From Candidatus Burkholderia verschuerenii (GTDB lineage: Bacteria > Pseudomonadota > Gammaproteobacteria > Burkholderiales > Burkholderiaceae): a stretch of DNA of 33,291 nucleotides. Positions 7,244 to 15,963 of the stretch are shown here, one piece after another. The position numbers and the translations under genes are program-made. The DNA lies in contig NZ_LFJJ01000040.1 of NCBI RefSeq assembly GCF_001189365.1, forward strand, positions 1 to 33,291. Direction: 5' to 3'. Under the pieces are notes generated by a model, which worked only from the letters and a program-made list of their open reading frames with translations, searched no databases and was not told where the DNA came from. Every line of letters starts with the position of its first letter. Positions within the stretch are counted from its first letter, which is position 1.

Positions 7244-9699
7244 GCAAACGGCCGCCACGACGGCTGCCGCATCCGCGGGCATCGCGCTGCCCGGCATGGA
7301 CGCATCGGCTGTAGCCGCTGCGACGGGCGGTGACGATCTGGTCTGGTCGAAGGCACCCTGCCGCTTTTGCGGGACGGGCTGCGGCGTCGTGGTCGGCGTC
7401 AAGGGCAATCAGGTGGTGGCGACGCAAGCGGACCCGCAAGCCGAAGTCAATCGCGGGCTCAACTGCGTCAAGGGCTATTTCCTATCGAAAATCATGTACG
7501 GGCAGGACCGGCTCACCACACCGCTCATGCGCATGAAAGACGGCAAGTTCGACAAGCAGGGCGAATTCGCGCCCGTGTCGTGGGACACCGCGTTCGACAC
7601 GATGGCCGCGCAATTCAAGCGCGTGCTCAAGGAGAAAGGCCCGACCGCCGTCGGCATGTTCGGCTCCGGGCAATGGACCGTCTGGGAAGGCTACGCCGGC
7701 GTCAAGCTGATGAAGGCGGGATTCCGCAGCAACAATATCGATCAGAACGCGCGGCATTGCATGGCATCGGCGGTGACGGGCTTCATGCGCACCTTCGGCA
7801 TGGACGAGCCGATGGGCTGCTACAACGACATCGAGGAAACCGATGCCTTCGTGCTGTGGGGCTCGAACATGGCGGAGATGCATCCGGTGCTGTGGTCGCG
7901 CGTCACGGGCCGGCGGCTCGCCGATCCGAACGTGCGCGTCGTGACGCTCTCGACCTTCGAGCATCGTTCGTTCGATCTCGCGGACGAAACCATCATTTTC
8001 ACGCCGCAGAGCGATCTCGCGATCATGAATTACATCGCGAACAGCATCATCAAGAGCGGACGGGTCAACCGGGAGTTCGTCGAGAAGCACGTCAACTTCC
8101 GCCGTGGGAATACGGATATCGGCTATGGCTTGCGGCCGGATCATCCGTTGCAGAAAGCGGCGAAGAACGCGGGCGATGCCAACGGCTCACAGCCGATCAC
8201 CTTCGACGAGTTCGCGAAGTTCGTCTCGAAATACGACGCCGCCTATGTCACCAAACTCTCGGGCGTGTCGAAACTCAAGCTCGATCAGCTCGCCGAGTTG
8301 TACGCAGATCCGAAAACACGCGTCGTCTCGTTCTGAACGATGGGCTTCAACCAGCATACGCGCGGGACATGGGCCAACAATATGGTCTACAACCTGCATC
8401 TGCTGACGGGCAAGATCGCGATGCCGGGCAATAGTCCGTTCTCGCTGACCGGCCAGCCATCCGCGTGCGGCACGGCGCGCGAAGTCGGCACCTTCTCGCA
8501 TCGCCTGCCGGCCGATATGGTCGTGACCAACCCGAAGCATCGCGAGGAAGCGGAGCAGATCTGGAAGCTGCCGCCCGGAACCATCCCCGACAAGCCCGGT
8601 TTTCATGCGGTGCTACAGAACCGCATGCTTCACGACGGCAAGCTCAACGCGTACTGGGTGATGGTCAACAACAACATGCAGGCGGGCGCGAACATCAATA
8701 ACGAAGGCTTGCCGGGGTATCGGCGGGAGTCGAATGGATGTGTATCCGACCGTGACGGCGGTCGCGGCCGATCTGATCCTGCCATCGGCGATGTGGGTGG
8801 AGAAGGAAGGCGCGTACGGCAACGCGGAACGGCGCACGCAGTTCTGGCATCAGCTCGTGTCCGCACCCGGCGATGCCCGTTCGGACTTGTGGCAAATCGT
8901 CGAGTTCTCGAAGCGCTTCAAGATCGAGGAAGTATGGCCCGCCGATTTGCTGGCGAAGAAGCCGGAATACAAGGGCAAGACGCTCTACGACGTGTTGTTC
9001 CGCAACGCGCAGGTCGACAAGTTTCCGCTCGCGCAAACGGACTCGTACTATCGCAACGACGAATCGAAGGCGTTCGGCTTCTATCTGCAAAAAGGGCTGT
9101 TCGAGGAATACGCGAGTTTCGGGCGCGGCCACGGCCATGATCTCGCGCCGTTCGATACCTACCATCAGGCGCGCGGTCTGCGCTAGCCGGTCGTGAACGG
9201 CAAGGAGACCTTGCGCCGCTATAAGGAAGGTTCCGATCCTTACGTGAAAGCCGGCACCGGCTGGCAGTTCTACGGCAACCCGGACGGCCGCGCCAATATT
9301 TTCGCGCTGCCGTACGAGCCGCCGCCCGAAATCCCCGACCGCGAATTCCCGTTTTGGCTGGCGACCGGCCGCGTGCTCGAACACTGGCATTCCGGCTCGA
9401 TGACGCGCCGCGTGCCCGAGCTCTATCGGGCGTTTCCGAACGCGGTGTGCTTCATGCATCCGGACGACGCGAAAGCGCTCGGCCTGCGGCGCGGCGTTGA
9501 AGTCAAGGTGATGTCGCGGCGCGGCTTTATCCGCACGCGGATCGAGACGCGCGGGCGCGACAAGCCGCCGCGCGGACTCGTGTTCGTGCCGTGGTTCGAT
9601 TCGAGCCAGCTCATCAACAAGGTGACGCTCGACGCGACCGATCCAATTTCCTTCCAGACCGATTTCAAGAAGTGCGCGGTCAAGATCGTCCGGGTGTGA
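7215..9699 (+). pseudogene. napA: Periplasmic nitrate reductase catalytic subunit NapA, multiply broken
   Basis: The sequence encodes nearly all of NapA (nitrate to nitrite, periplasm, Mo-bis-MGD and one 4Fe-4S cluster) but in pieces. The twin-arginine signal (RRAFLK at residues 5-10), the cluster cysteines 49, 52, 56 and 84, and the Mo-ligand cysteine in NARHC (Cys182) are present. At 8334-8336 the expected Trp codon of the [15 protein letters not shown] segment is TGA. Near 8720-8735 a small deletion (about 14 bp judged from the family) removes the end of the GYRNP...VVSD segment and shifts the frame. At 9184-9186 the Trp of GLR-W-PVV is TAG. A further family Trp shortly after is Arg (LRRYKEG). 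Three independent lesions make a sequencing artefact unlikely. Any product would stop at 373 residues, lacking half the enzyme. Confidence 0.93.
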
Positions 9700-9703
9700 T
9701 GCC

Positions 9704-10192
9704 ATGCGCGTACTGACCACTCTCGCCATTCTGCTCGCGATGCTGCTCGGCATTTCCGTGCTCGCCCAGCCGCCGACGGTGCCTGCCGTGCCTTTCCACG
9801 ATTCGCTGCGCGGCACGACGCCGCTCGACGAGGAAGCGAAGCCGCCGCTCATCTATCCGACTGAGAATCAGGACGTGATTCGCGGCCTGAACTACGCGCA
9901 GCAGCCGCCGACGATTCCACACAAGATCGACAACTATCAGCTCGACCGCAACGCCAACAAGTGTCTGGCGTGCCATGCGCGCAGCCGCGCGCAGGAAAGC
10001 GGTGCGGTGCCGGTCGCGATTTCGCATTATCTCGATCGTGAAGGACAAGTGTCCGGACATTTATCGCCGCGTCGGTATTTCTGCACGCAGTGTCATGTGC
10101 CGCAGGCGGATGCCAAACCGCTGGTCGGCAACACGTTCGTCGCGGTCGAGGATGTCACGCCGCAGCCGCCGCCAACATCGAAGAAGCGATAA
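9704..10192 (+). CDS. napB: NapB, diheme cytochrome c subunit of nitrate reductase
   Basis: The 162-residue protein passes electrons to NapA in the periplasm. A signal peptide (residues 1-21, [21 protein letters not shown]) is followed by the NapB-typical segment with [25 protein letters not shown]. The two heme sites are CLACH (87-91) and CTQCH (127-131). The gene starts 4 bp after the napA stop. The reading frame is intact, so this gene has so far escaped the decay of the operon. Without NapA and NapC it should have no job in nitrate reduction. Confidence 0.92.
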   Translation: MRVLTTLAILLAMLLGISVLAQPPTVPAVPFHDSLRGTTPLDEEAKPPLIYPTENQDVIRGLNYAQQPPTIPHKIDNYQLDRNANKCLACHARSRAQESGAVPVAISHYLDREGQVSGHLSPRRYFCTQCHVPQADAKPLVGNTFVAVEDVTPQPPPTSKKR

Positions 10193-10208
10193 ACGATAGG
10201 CGGCCATC

Positions 10209-10247
10209 ATGCGCGATCTGATCAGACGCTACTGGAACACGATCCTG
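10209..10247 (+). pseudogene. napC: napC, only the first 12-13 codons remain
   Basis: The reading [12 protein letters not shown], 16 bp after napB, is the expected start of NapC, the membrane tetraheme cytochrome that takes electrons from quinol for NapAB. After this the family should continue with a RRPSVHFSLG-like segment and a membrane helix. Instead the sequence switches near 10245-10250 to the middle of dctA on the opposite strand. No CxxCH heme motif follows. The remnant is called from its position in the operon and from the N-terminus, which is short but characteristic. Confidence 0.75.
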
Positions 10248-11031
10248 GATGTACGCTACGAACTTCAGGATCGAGAAGCCGACCATGCGCGCAATCGCGC
10301 CGAGCACGACGACCACGAACACGATCGAGGTCAGATAGAACGTGCCGATCAGCTTGAGCATCGGCAGCAGCGAGCCGATGCCGTACTTGCCGATGGTGAA
10401 GGCCATCGCGCCGAACGAACCAATGGGCGCGAGCTTCGTGATGATGCCGACCATGCCGAACAGAATGCTCGACAGCCCTTCGATGAACGTCGTCACCACC
10501 TTGCCGCGCTCGCCGATATGCGCGAGCACCGCGCCGAACAGCAGCGCAATCAGCAGGATCTGGAGGATTTCGCCCTGCGCGAACGCCGACACCAGCGTGT
10601 CCGGAATTGATGTGCAGGAAGAAGTCGACCGTGCTCTGGCCGTGCGCCTTGGACGCGAACTAATCGACGGCCTTGTGATCGAGCGTCGACGGATCGACGT
10701 TGAAGCCGACGCCGGGACGCAGGATGTGCGTCGCCGCGAGACCGAGAATCAGCGCGAACGTCGATACGATTTCGAAGTACAGCAGCGCCTTGCCGCCGAC
10801 GCGCCCGACCTTCTTCATGTCTTCCATGCCGGCGATACCGGTCACGACGGTACAGAAGATGATCGGCCCGATCACCATCTTGATGAGTTTGATGAAGCCG
10901 TCACCGAGCGGTTTCATGTCGGTGGCGAGTGCGGGATAGAAATGCCCGAGCGCGATGCCGATGGCGATAGCCGCGAGCACCTGCACGTAGAGGACTTTAT
11001 AGAAGGGTTTTTTTACGATGGTTCCAGGCAA
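10248..11031 (-). pseudogene. dctA: C4-dicarboxylate/proton symporter DctA, truncated and broken
   Basis: DctA imports succinate, fumarate and malate across the inner membrane. The N-terminal part ([21 protein letters not shown], then [42 protein letters not shown]) runs to 10660, where a TAG replaces a codon in the [16 protein letters not shown] segment. After FFLHI (about 10600) one extra base shifts the frame. The continuation ([23 protein letters not shown] ... [17 protein letters not shown] ... ILKFVAYI) runs to about 10248. There the gene ends abruptly at the junction with napC. The whole C-terminal half with the substrate-binding HP2 and TM8 parts is missing. No ATG or GTG precedes KKPFYK (the codon there is GTA). 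The only nearby start is a TTG at 11031, so the start is doubtful too. Confidence 0.93.
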
Positions 11032-11249
11032 AAATCAGCAGTTGGCGAAAGTACAGCCAGCGGCAGGCCGCGAAAGGCGCGTTGAATCATTCGATGCGCG
11101 ATAAAGCTGTGTGGGTTGCGCATACGGAATCGCGTCGCTCGAGCGTTGAGCCGCTACGTCGACGGATTCAGGGACGTTTGGATGCGAAAGAGGTCATCGG
11201 CTTGTCTCCTTGAGTTTTATGGCGGCTTCGCGGGCCGTGCTTTCTATAT

Positions 11250-11265
11250 TGCAAGGTCAATGCCA
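11250..11265 (-). promoter_or_regulatory. Sigma-54 (RpoN) promoter of the former dctA gene
   Basis: On the minus strand the sequence TGGCATTGACCTTGCA carries GG and GC exactly 10 bp apart, as in the -24/-12 consensus TGGCACGNNNNTTGCA. It differs from the consensus only at the two positions after TGGCA. It points toward dctA. In many proteobacteria dctA is transcribed by RNA polymerase with sigma-54 under the DctB/DctD two-component system, so the context fits. Transcription would begin near 11238. An AAGGAGA ribosome-binding site with ATG at 11197 lies just downstream. Confidence 0.72.
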
Positions 11266-11282
11266 GTTTTTGGATGCGCTAA

Positions 11283-11321
11283 TACCCTGATTTTTATAGC
11301 TTATTTTTTGAGATCAGGGTA
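11283..11321. repeat. Inverted repeat upstream of the sigma-54 promoter
   Basis: TACCCTGAT (11283-11291) and ATCAGGGTA (11313-11321) are perfect 9-bp inverted arms separated by 21 AT-rich bases. Relative to the sigma-54 promoter on the minus strand they lie about 20-60 bp upstream of the -24 element. They could be an enhancer-type activator site (DctD-like) or, less likely, a hairpin. The assignment to DctD is inference. Confidence 0.5.
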
Positions 11322-11384
11322 AGAGAAATCTGAGATTCCGGAAATCTGGAATGTGGGTGTCTGGGGTTCTGGAAAGCCACCAAT

Positions 11385-11412
11385 AAAAAACCCACGGACA
11401 TCCGTGGGTTTT
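11385..11412 (-). terminator. Intrinsic terminator behind lipA (T-run on both sides)
   Basis: AAAACCCACGGA (11387-11398) pairs with TCCGTGGGTTTT (11401-11412), a near-perfect stem with A and T runs at its flanks. It lies 27 bp behind the lipA stop codon on the minus strand. The symmetry would allow it to work in both directions. Confidence 0.9.
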
Positions 11413-11438
11413 CCCTAAGCCGTTGACGCAGCGGCGTT

Positions 11439-12425
11439 TTAAACCACCCCCGCCCCATGCGCCTGCTCATCCGCGTGATAGCTCGACCGCACCATCGCTC
11501 CGACGGCCGCGTGCGTGAAGCCCATCTTGTACGCTTCTTCCTCGTACATCTTGAACGTATCCGGATGCACGTAAGCCCGCACCGGCAGATGATGCTCCGA
11601 CGGCTGCAAGTACTGACCGATCGTCAGCATATCGACGTCGTGCGCGCGCAGATCGCGCATCACTTGCAGGATTTCCTCTTCCGTTTCGCCAAGACCGACC
11701 ATCAGGCCGGACTTGGTCGCGACTTCCGGATGCAGCGCCTTGAAGTCCTTCAGCAGCTTCAGCGAATGGTGATAGTCCGAACCCGGACGCGCTTCCTTGT
11801 ACAGACGCGGCACCGTTTCCAGATTGTGGTTCATCACATCGGGCGGCGCGGCGGTCAGGATGTTGATCGCGCGATCCAGACGGCCACGGAAGTCCGGCGT
11901 CAGAATCTCGATACGCGTTTCCGGCGAATGCTCGCGCACATGCTTGATGCACTCGACGAAGTGCGCCGCGCCGCCGTCACGCAGATCGTCGCGATCGACG
12001 GACGTGATCACCACGTACTTCAGCTTCAGCGCGCCGATGGTGCGCGCGAGGTTGATCGGCTCGTCGGGATCGAGCGGATCGGGACGGCCGTGGCCGACGT
12101 CGCAGAACGGGCAGCGGCGCGTGCATTTGTCGCCCATGATCATGAACGTCGCGGTGCCCTTGCCGAAGCATTCGCCGATGTTCGGGCAGCTCGCTTCCTC
12201 GCACACCGTATGCAGGCTGTGCTCGCGCAGAATCTTATTGATTTCGTTGAAGCGCGAATTGCCGGTCGCGGTTCGCACGCGAATCCATTCCGGCTTCTTC
12301 AGCTTCTCGATAGGGATCACCTTGATCGGAATGCGCGACGTCTTCGCCTGCGCCTTCTGCTTCGCAGTAGCGTCGTAAGCGGGGACGGCGCTTTCGCCGG
12401 CCAGGTTTGCGGTTGCGTCAGTCAT
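11439..12425 (-). CDS. lipA: Lipoyl synthase
   Basis: The 328-residue radical-SAM enzyme inserts two sulfurs into protein-bound octanoyl groups to make lipoate for pyruvate and 2-oxoglutarate dehydrogenases and the glycine cleavage system. The auxiliary cluster cysteines are Cys75, Cys80 and Cys86 ([12 protein letters not shown]). The radical-SAM cluster is CTRRCPFC (Cys101, 105, 108). The C-terminal RSSYHA motif that ligates the auxiliary cluster by its serine is present. The start at 12425 gives a normal length and overlaps lipB by 4 bp (ATGA), showing translational coupling. The open frame upstream to 12680 is a shadow in lipB. It is intact. Confidence 0.97.
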   Translation of the reverse strand: MTDATANLAGESAVPAYDATAKQKAQAKTSRIPIKVIPIEKLKKPEWIRVRTATGNSRFNEINKILREHSLHTVCEEASCPNIGECFGKGTATFMIMGDKCTRRCPFCDVGHGRPDPLDPDEPINLARTIGALKLKYVVITSVDRDDLRDGGAAHFVECIKHVREHSPETRIEILTPDFRGRLDRAINILTAAPPDVMNHNLETVPRLYKEARPGSDYHHSLKLLKDFKALHPEVATKSGLMVGLGETEEEILQVMRDLRAHDVDMLTIGQYLQPSEHHLPVRAYVHPDTFKMYEEEAYKMGFTHAAVGAMVRSSYHADEQAHGAGVV

Positions 12426-13237
12426 TCGATCGATCCGGTTGTTGCAGCGGCGACGGCTTGAATGGCCGGGCCATCGTGCGGTTGTGCGGCGGTTGCGGGG
12501 AGGCCGCCGATTTGATGCGCCAGCCGTTCGGCCAGCATGAAGGCTACGTCGCGCCAGCCGGCATCGACGCCGAGCGTCGCCATGTCGACTGTTTCGAGCC
12601 CCGCGTAGCCGCACGGGTTGATCGCGAGGAACGGTTGCAGGTCCATCTTCACATTCAGGCTCACGCCGTGATAGCTGCAACCGTTCCGAATCTTGAGTCC
12701 GAGCGCGGCGATCTTCGCGCCTTCGTGCATGTCGTGCAGACGGGCGTTCGCGCCGTCCACGGAGGTTTTAGTCACGTAGATGCCGGGCGCGCCCGTCTTG
12801 CGATCGGTCGCGAGATTATACGTGGCGAGGGTGTCGATCACGGCCTCTTCGATGCGCCGCACCAGCTCGCGCACCATCAGCTTGCGGCGGCGGAGATCGA
12901 TCAGCAAATACGCGACGATCTGCCCCGGCCCGTGATAAGTAATTTGCCCGCCGCGATCCACCTTGATGAGCGGAATGCCGCTGTCGCCCAGCAACAGATG
13001 CGCGGGATCGCCCGCCAGACCGAGCGTGAAAACCTGCGGATGCTCGACGAGCCAGATTTCGTCCTGCGTGTCGGCGGTGCGGGCGTCGGTGAACGCGCGC
13101 ATCGCGTCGAAGCTGTCCTGATACGGCTCGACGCCGCGCCAGCGCAGCGTCACCGAATAGTCGCCCGCGCCGAGCGTGCTGTCGGCGCCGGCGATCACGA
13201 ATATTTCCGATGGGGAATCGAGCAGAGTGTCGGGCAT
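12422..13237 (-). CDS. lipB: Octanoyl-[acyl-carrier-protein] transferase LipB
   Basis: The 271-residue enzyme moves octanoate from acyl carrier protein to lipoyl domains, the step before LipA. Family motifs are [20 protein letters not shown] (residues 96-114), the catalytic lysine in AKIAALG (Lys175) and the catalytic cysteine in INPCGY (Cys209). The protein is a little longer than the E. coli enzyme because of N- and C-terminal extensions and a short insert before the AKIAALG motif. It is upstream of lipA with a 4-bp overlap. A two-copy sequence repeat lies just upstream of its start. Confidence 0.96.
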   Translation of the reverse strand: MPDTLLDSPSEIFVIAGADSTLGAGDYSVTLRWRGVEPYQDSFDAMRAFTDARTADTQDEIWLVEHPQVFTLGLAGDPAHLLLGDSGIPLIKVDRGGQITYHGPGQIVAYLLIDLRRRKLMVRELVRRIEEAVIDTLATYNLATDRKTGAPGIYVTKTSVDGANARLHDMHEGAKIAALGLKIRNGCSYHGVSLNVKMDLQPFLAINPCGYAGLETVDMATLGVDAGWRDVAFMLAERLAHQIGGLPATAAQPHDGPAIQAVAAATTGSIE

Positions 13238-13270
13238 GGTGACGATAGCTTACCGAAATCGTCTCATGCC

Positions 13271-13301
13271 CGCCGATGGTGAATTCGCATGTCGCCGATG
13301 G
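13271..13301. repeat. Two CGCCGATGG copies 22 bp apart upstream of lipB
   Basis: CGCCGATGG occurs at 13271-13279 and 13293-13301, embedded in a longer imperfect repeat (CATG..CGCCGATGG.GAA). The spacing is about two helical turns, in the 81-bp gap between lipB and the DUF2917 gene. It may be an operator pair or a decayed duplication. Confidence 0.4.
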
Positions 13302-13318
13302 CGAAATGGATAAATGTG

Positions 13319-13645
13319 TCAAATGGTGCGCCAGCCCGCATGCAGACGCTGTTTCAGCCGCTCGACGGCGCCCGCCACCAGCCGCGCGGCCTGCTGATGC
13401 GGACGCGGCACGATGGTGAACACCACCCGCGCCGGCTCCTCGCCGTCGACCGACAACCACAGCCGTTCGCGTTCGCACAGTTTCAGGCAATCGCCGTGGG
13501 CGAGCCAATAATCCTCGATGTCGTTGCTGCGCGTCGCCCAGACGTGCGCGCCGTGCACCGTCAGCCGCGTGCTGCGCGCGACGCGCATCGGCACGGTTTC
13601 GCCGGGCTTGATCTCGAAGGTGACGCTTGTTGAAATTTCTCGCAT
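13319..13645 (-). CDS. DUF2917 domain protein
   Basis: The 108-residue protein matches the DUF2917 pattern of Burkholderiales: a short beta-rich domain with TVPMRVARSTRLTVHGAHVWATRSNDIEDYWLAHGDCLKL. The function is unknown. The fold is probably cupin-like. It is divergent from the LysR gene with a 102-bp shared upstream region, an arrangement in which the LysR protein often controls its neighbour. It precedes lipB on the same strand by 81 bp. No signal peptide is seen. Confidence 0.78.
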   Translation of the reverse strand: MREISTSVTFEIKPGETVPMRVARSTRLTVHGAHVWATRSNDIEDYWLAHGDCLKLCERERLWLSVDGEEPARVVFTIVPRPHQQAARLVAGAVERLKQRLHAGWRTI

Positions 13646-13747
13646 GACTCACTCCGCCAAGGGAACGTTTCGATGACTACAATCCTAGGCGCAGCAAGGC
13701 TTCTCGAAAAACGATCAATTTTCATCCGTATATGAGCCAAATTAACA
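13646..13747. promoter_or_regulatory. Divergent promoter region, DUF2917 gene and LysR gene
   Basis: This is a 102-bp AT-richer gap between divergent starts. It contains TTTTCATCCGTATATGAGC, an imperfect inverted repeat (TCAT...ATGA) of the size LysR proteins bind, about 15-35 bp before the LysR start. Autoregulation and control of the DUF2917 gene are inferred from layout only. Confidence 0.4.
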
Positions 13748-14731
13748 ATGAACGCGCCGACTCCCAAGAGCATTCACATGGATTTGCGCCAGTTGCCGGC
13801 GCTGAACGCGCTGCGCGCCTTCGAGGCCGCCGCGCGCCATGAGAGCTTTTCCCGCGCCGCCGACGAACTGTTCGTCACGCACGGCGCGGTCAGCCATCAG
13901 ATTCGCGGGCTGGAAGCGGAGCTCGGCGTGCCGCTGTTCGCGCGCGACGGCAAGCGCGTGAGGCTCACGGATCGCGGCCGGCAATACGCGATGGAAGTGC
14001 GCGCGGCACTGGTCGCGCTGGCGGAATCGACGCGGCGCGTACGCTCGAGCGATCGCGACCGGCGGCTGATCGTCTCGACGATTCCGTCGTTCTCCGCGCG
14101 GTGGCTGACGCCGCGCATCGGCACGTTCATCGTGAAGCATCCGGAAATCGACCTCGAACTGCTGACCACCGGCACGCTGATCGACTTCAATCAGGACGAT
14201 GTCGACGTGGCGCTGCGCTTCGGCTACGGCAAATATTCGGGCTTGCACGCGGAAAAGCTGCTCGACGAGATCTTCTTCCCGGCCTGCTCGCCCGATTTCA
14301 ACGGCGGCAAGCTTCCGCGTCAGCCGCGCGATCTGACGACGCTGCCGCTCTTGCGCTCCGACGACGAACTCTGGCGTCCGTGGCTGGACGCCGCCGGTCT
14401 AACCGACGTTCCGGAACCGAAACGCGGCGTTCTGTATGAAGATTCTTCGAATTTGCTGCAAGCGGCGATCAATGGCCAGGGCATCGCGCTGGTGCGACGC
14501 TCGCTTGCAATGGAAGAGATTTTGAGCGGGCGGCTCGTCCGTCTGTTCAACGTGGACGGCCCGAGCCCGTGGACGTACTACTTCGTGTGCCCGCTCGCGG
14601 CGCTGGAATCGGCGCGCGTGCAGGCGTTCAGGGACTGGATTGTCGGCGAGGCGGAGCAGTTCAGGCTGCTCTACGAGCGCACGCCCGCCGTGTGCGATAC
14701 GCCCGTCAGCCAGCTCAAAGCACTACCTTGA
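13748..14731 (+). CDS. LysR family transcriptional regulator, GcvA-like
   Basis: The encoded protein has 327 residues. The N-terminal winged helix-turn-helix is LPALNALRAFEAAARHESFSRAADELFVTHGAVSHQIRGLEAELGVPLFARDGKRVRLTDRG (about residues 16-78). A periplasmic-binding-like effector domain follows. The helix-turn-helix signature is typical of the GcvA/AmpR branch, in which GcvA controls glycine cleavage. The effector here is unknown. The second ATG at 13778 (MDLRQLPALNALR) has a better ribosome-binding site (AAGAG) and is a possible true start. The 3' end overlaps the DUF493 gene by 17 bp on the opposite strand. It sits between the lipoate genes and ybeD-dat-dacA. Confidence 0.9.
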   Translation: MNAPTPKSIHMDLRQLPALNALRAFEAAARHESFSRAADELFVTHGAVSHQIRGLEAELGVPLFARDGKRVRLTDRGRQYAMEVRAALVALAESTRRVRSSDRDRRLIVSTIPSFSARWLTPRIGTFIVKHPEIDLELLTTGTLIDFNQDDVDVALRFGYGKYSGLHAEKLLDEIFFPACSPDFNGGKLPRQPRDLTTLPLLRSDDELWRPWLDAAGLTDVPEPKRGVLYEDSSNLLQAAINGQGIALVRRSLAMEEILSGRLVRLFNVDGPSPWTYYFVCPLAALESARVQAFRDWIVGEAEQFRLLYERTPAVCDTPVSQLKALP

Positions 14732-15029
14732 CCATCGGATGGCTGGTCAGCGCGCGATAGATATCGTCCAGATGCGCGCGATTCTGCGCGCGAACCGTGC
14801 AGGTCAGCCCGGTATAGTTGCCGCCCGACGACGGACGCGTTTCCACGCGCGACGGATCGAATTCCTTGTCGTGCTCTTTCAGCACCTTCACGATCGCGTC
14901 CTGAAAACCCGGATCGGTCTTGCCCATCACCTTGATCGGGAAATCGCACGGGAAGTCGAACAGTTCGTCGGCGCTGTGTTTAGCGGCGTCGGTGGGATCG
15001 GTGGATTGCGGTTTGGATTCGTCGGACAT
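14715..15029 (-). CDS. ybeD: YbeD-like DUF493 family protein
   Basis: The 104-residue protein belongs to the YbeD/DUF493 family: LFDFPCDFPIKVMGKTDPGFQDAIVKVLKEHD, then SSGGNYTGLTCTVRAQNRAHLDDIYRALTSHPMVKVVL, a small ACT-like alpha/beta fold. An N-terminal acidic tail precedes the fold. The family lies between dacA and lipB in many proteobacteria and its role is unproven. A regulatory ligand-binding job in lipoate or cell-wall metabolism has been suggested from position. The start at 15029 matches the family. The longer open frame to 15638 is the middle part of the broken dat gene in the same frame. Confidence 0.9.
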   Translation of the reverse strand: MSDESKPQSTDPTDAAKHSADELFDFPCDFPIKVMGKTDPGFQDAIVKVLKEHDKEFDPSRVETRPSSGGNYTGLTCTVRAQNRAHLDDIYRALTSHPMVKVVL

Positions 15030-15040
15030 GAAATTCTCCT

Positions 15041-15948
15041 TCACTTCGCGCGCTTCGCAGCTGCGTCGAACTCGCGCGTCTTGGCCCGCTGATAGGCGTC
15101 GTACAGTGCAGCATAGACCGGACCGGGCGTGCCCGCGCCGACCGGTGCGCCGTCGAGCGTCGTGACCGGCATGACTTCCTTGGTCGCGGAGCTGATCATC
15201 AGTTCGGCGGCGGCGCGCAATTCGGCCTCCGTGATCTCGCGTTCCTCGAATGCGATGCCCGCATCGCGCGCGAGTTCCTCGATCAGCGCGTAGCGGATGC
15301 CTTCCAGAATACGCGGTCCGCGCGGCCCGCCCAGCAACACGCCGTTTTTCACGAGCCACACGTTCGACGACGAGCCTTCGGTCAGTAAGCCGTCGCGCAA
15401 CTGGATGGTTTCCATTGCGTCGTTTTCGGCGGCATGCTGTGCCATCAGCACATTGCCGAGCAGCGAGGTCGATTTGATATCGCAATGCAGCCAGCGCTTG
15501 TCTTCCGCCGTGACGGCGTTCGCGCCGCGCGCGGCTTTCGTCGCTCGGAAACACGAGCGGCCCGACCATCACGAACACGGTCGGCACGATGCCCGCCGGA
15601 AACGCGTGCCCGCGACGCCTGGCGACACCGCGCGTCACCTGAATGTAGACGAGCGCATCGCCCGCGCCCTCGTTCGATTCGACCGCGCGCGATCAACGCG
15701 CGCCAGCCGGCATCGTCGAACGGATTGTCGATGCGAATCTTGCCGAGACTGCGCTCGAGCCGCGCGAGATGCTGCGTCAAACGGAACGGCTGACGCGTGC
15801 CGCCCGCTTGCGCGTACAGCGGCACGACTTCATACACGCCGTCGCCGAAGATGAACCCGCGATCCAGCACGGGAATGCGCGCGTCGGAGAGCGGACCCCA
15901 CTCGCCGTTGAGATAGACGGTCGGGTTCCAGTCTTCGGTCTGATTCAT
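15041..15948 (-). pseudogene. dat: D-amino acid aminotransferase (class IV), two frameshifts
   Basis: Three frames together give one class IV PLP aminotransferase of about 300 residues. The N-terminal part (15948 to about 15690) has VYLNGEWGPLSDARIPVLDRGFIFGDGVYEVVP. A middle part in another frame (to about 15535) has VTRGVARRRGHAFP and PTVFVMVGPLVFPSDES. The last part in the third frame has TAEDKRWLHCDIKSTSLLGN with the PLP lysine, then LRDGLLTEGSSSNVWLVKNG. The shifts lie near 15685-15690 and 15530-15540. D-amino acid aminotransferase makes D-glutamate and D-alanine from 2-oxoacids. A branched-chain enzyme is less likely from the FIFGDGVYEV and SSSNVW motifs. It is 15 bp behind dacA and 11 bp ahead of ybeD, in one operon. 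Confidence 0.87.
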
Positions 15949-15963
15949 CGACGATGCTCCGAT

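Noticed and set aside
8334..9186. Possible stop-codon recoding (TGA or TAG read as tryptophan in napA)
   Set aside because: Two different stop codons replace tryptophan, and TAG also replaces Gln in fah and a Ser-type codon in dctA. Frameshifts are present in the same genes. Ordinary nonsense mutation explains all cases.
10209..10610. 133-residue open frame beginning at the napC start
   Set aside because: After 13 codons it is antisense to dctA and has a low-complexity charged composition. It is not a real NapC or a new gene.
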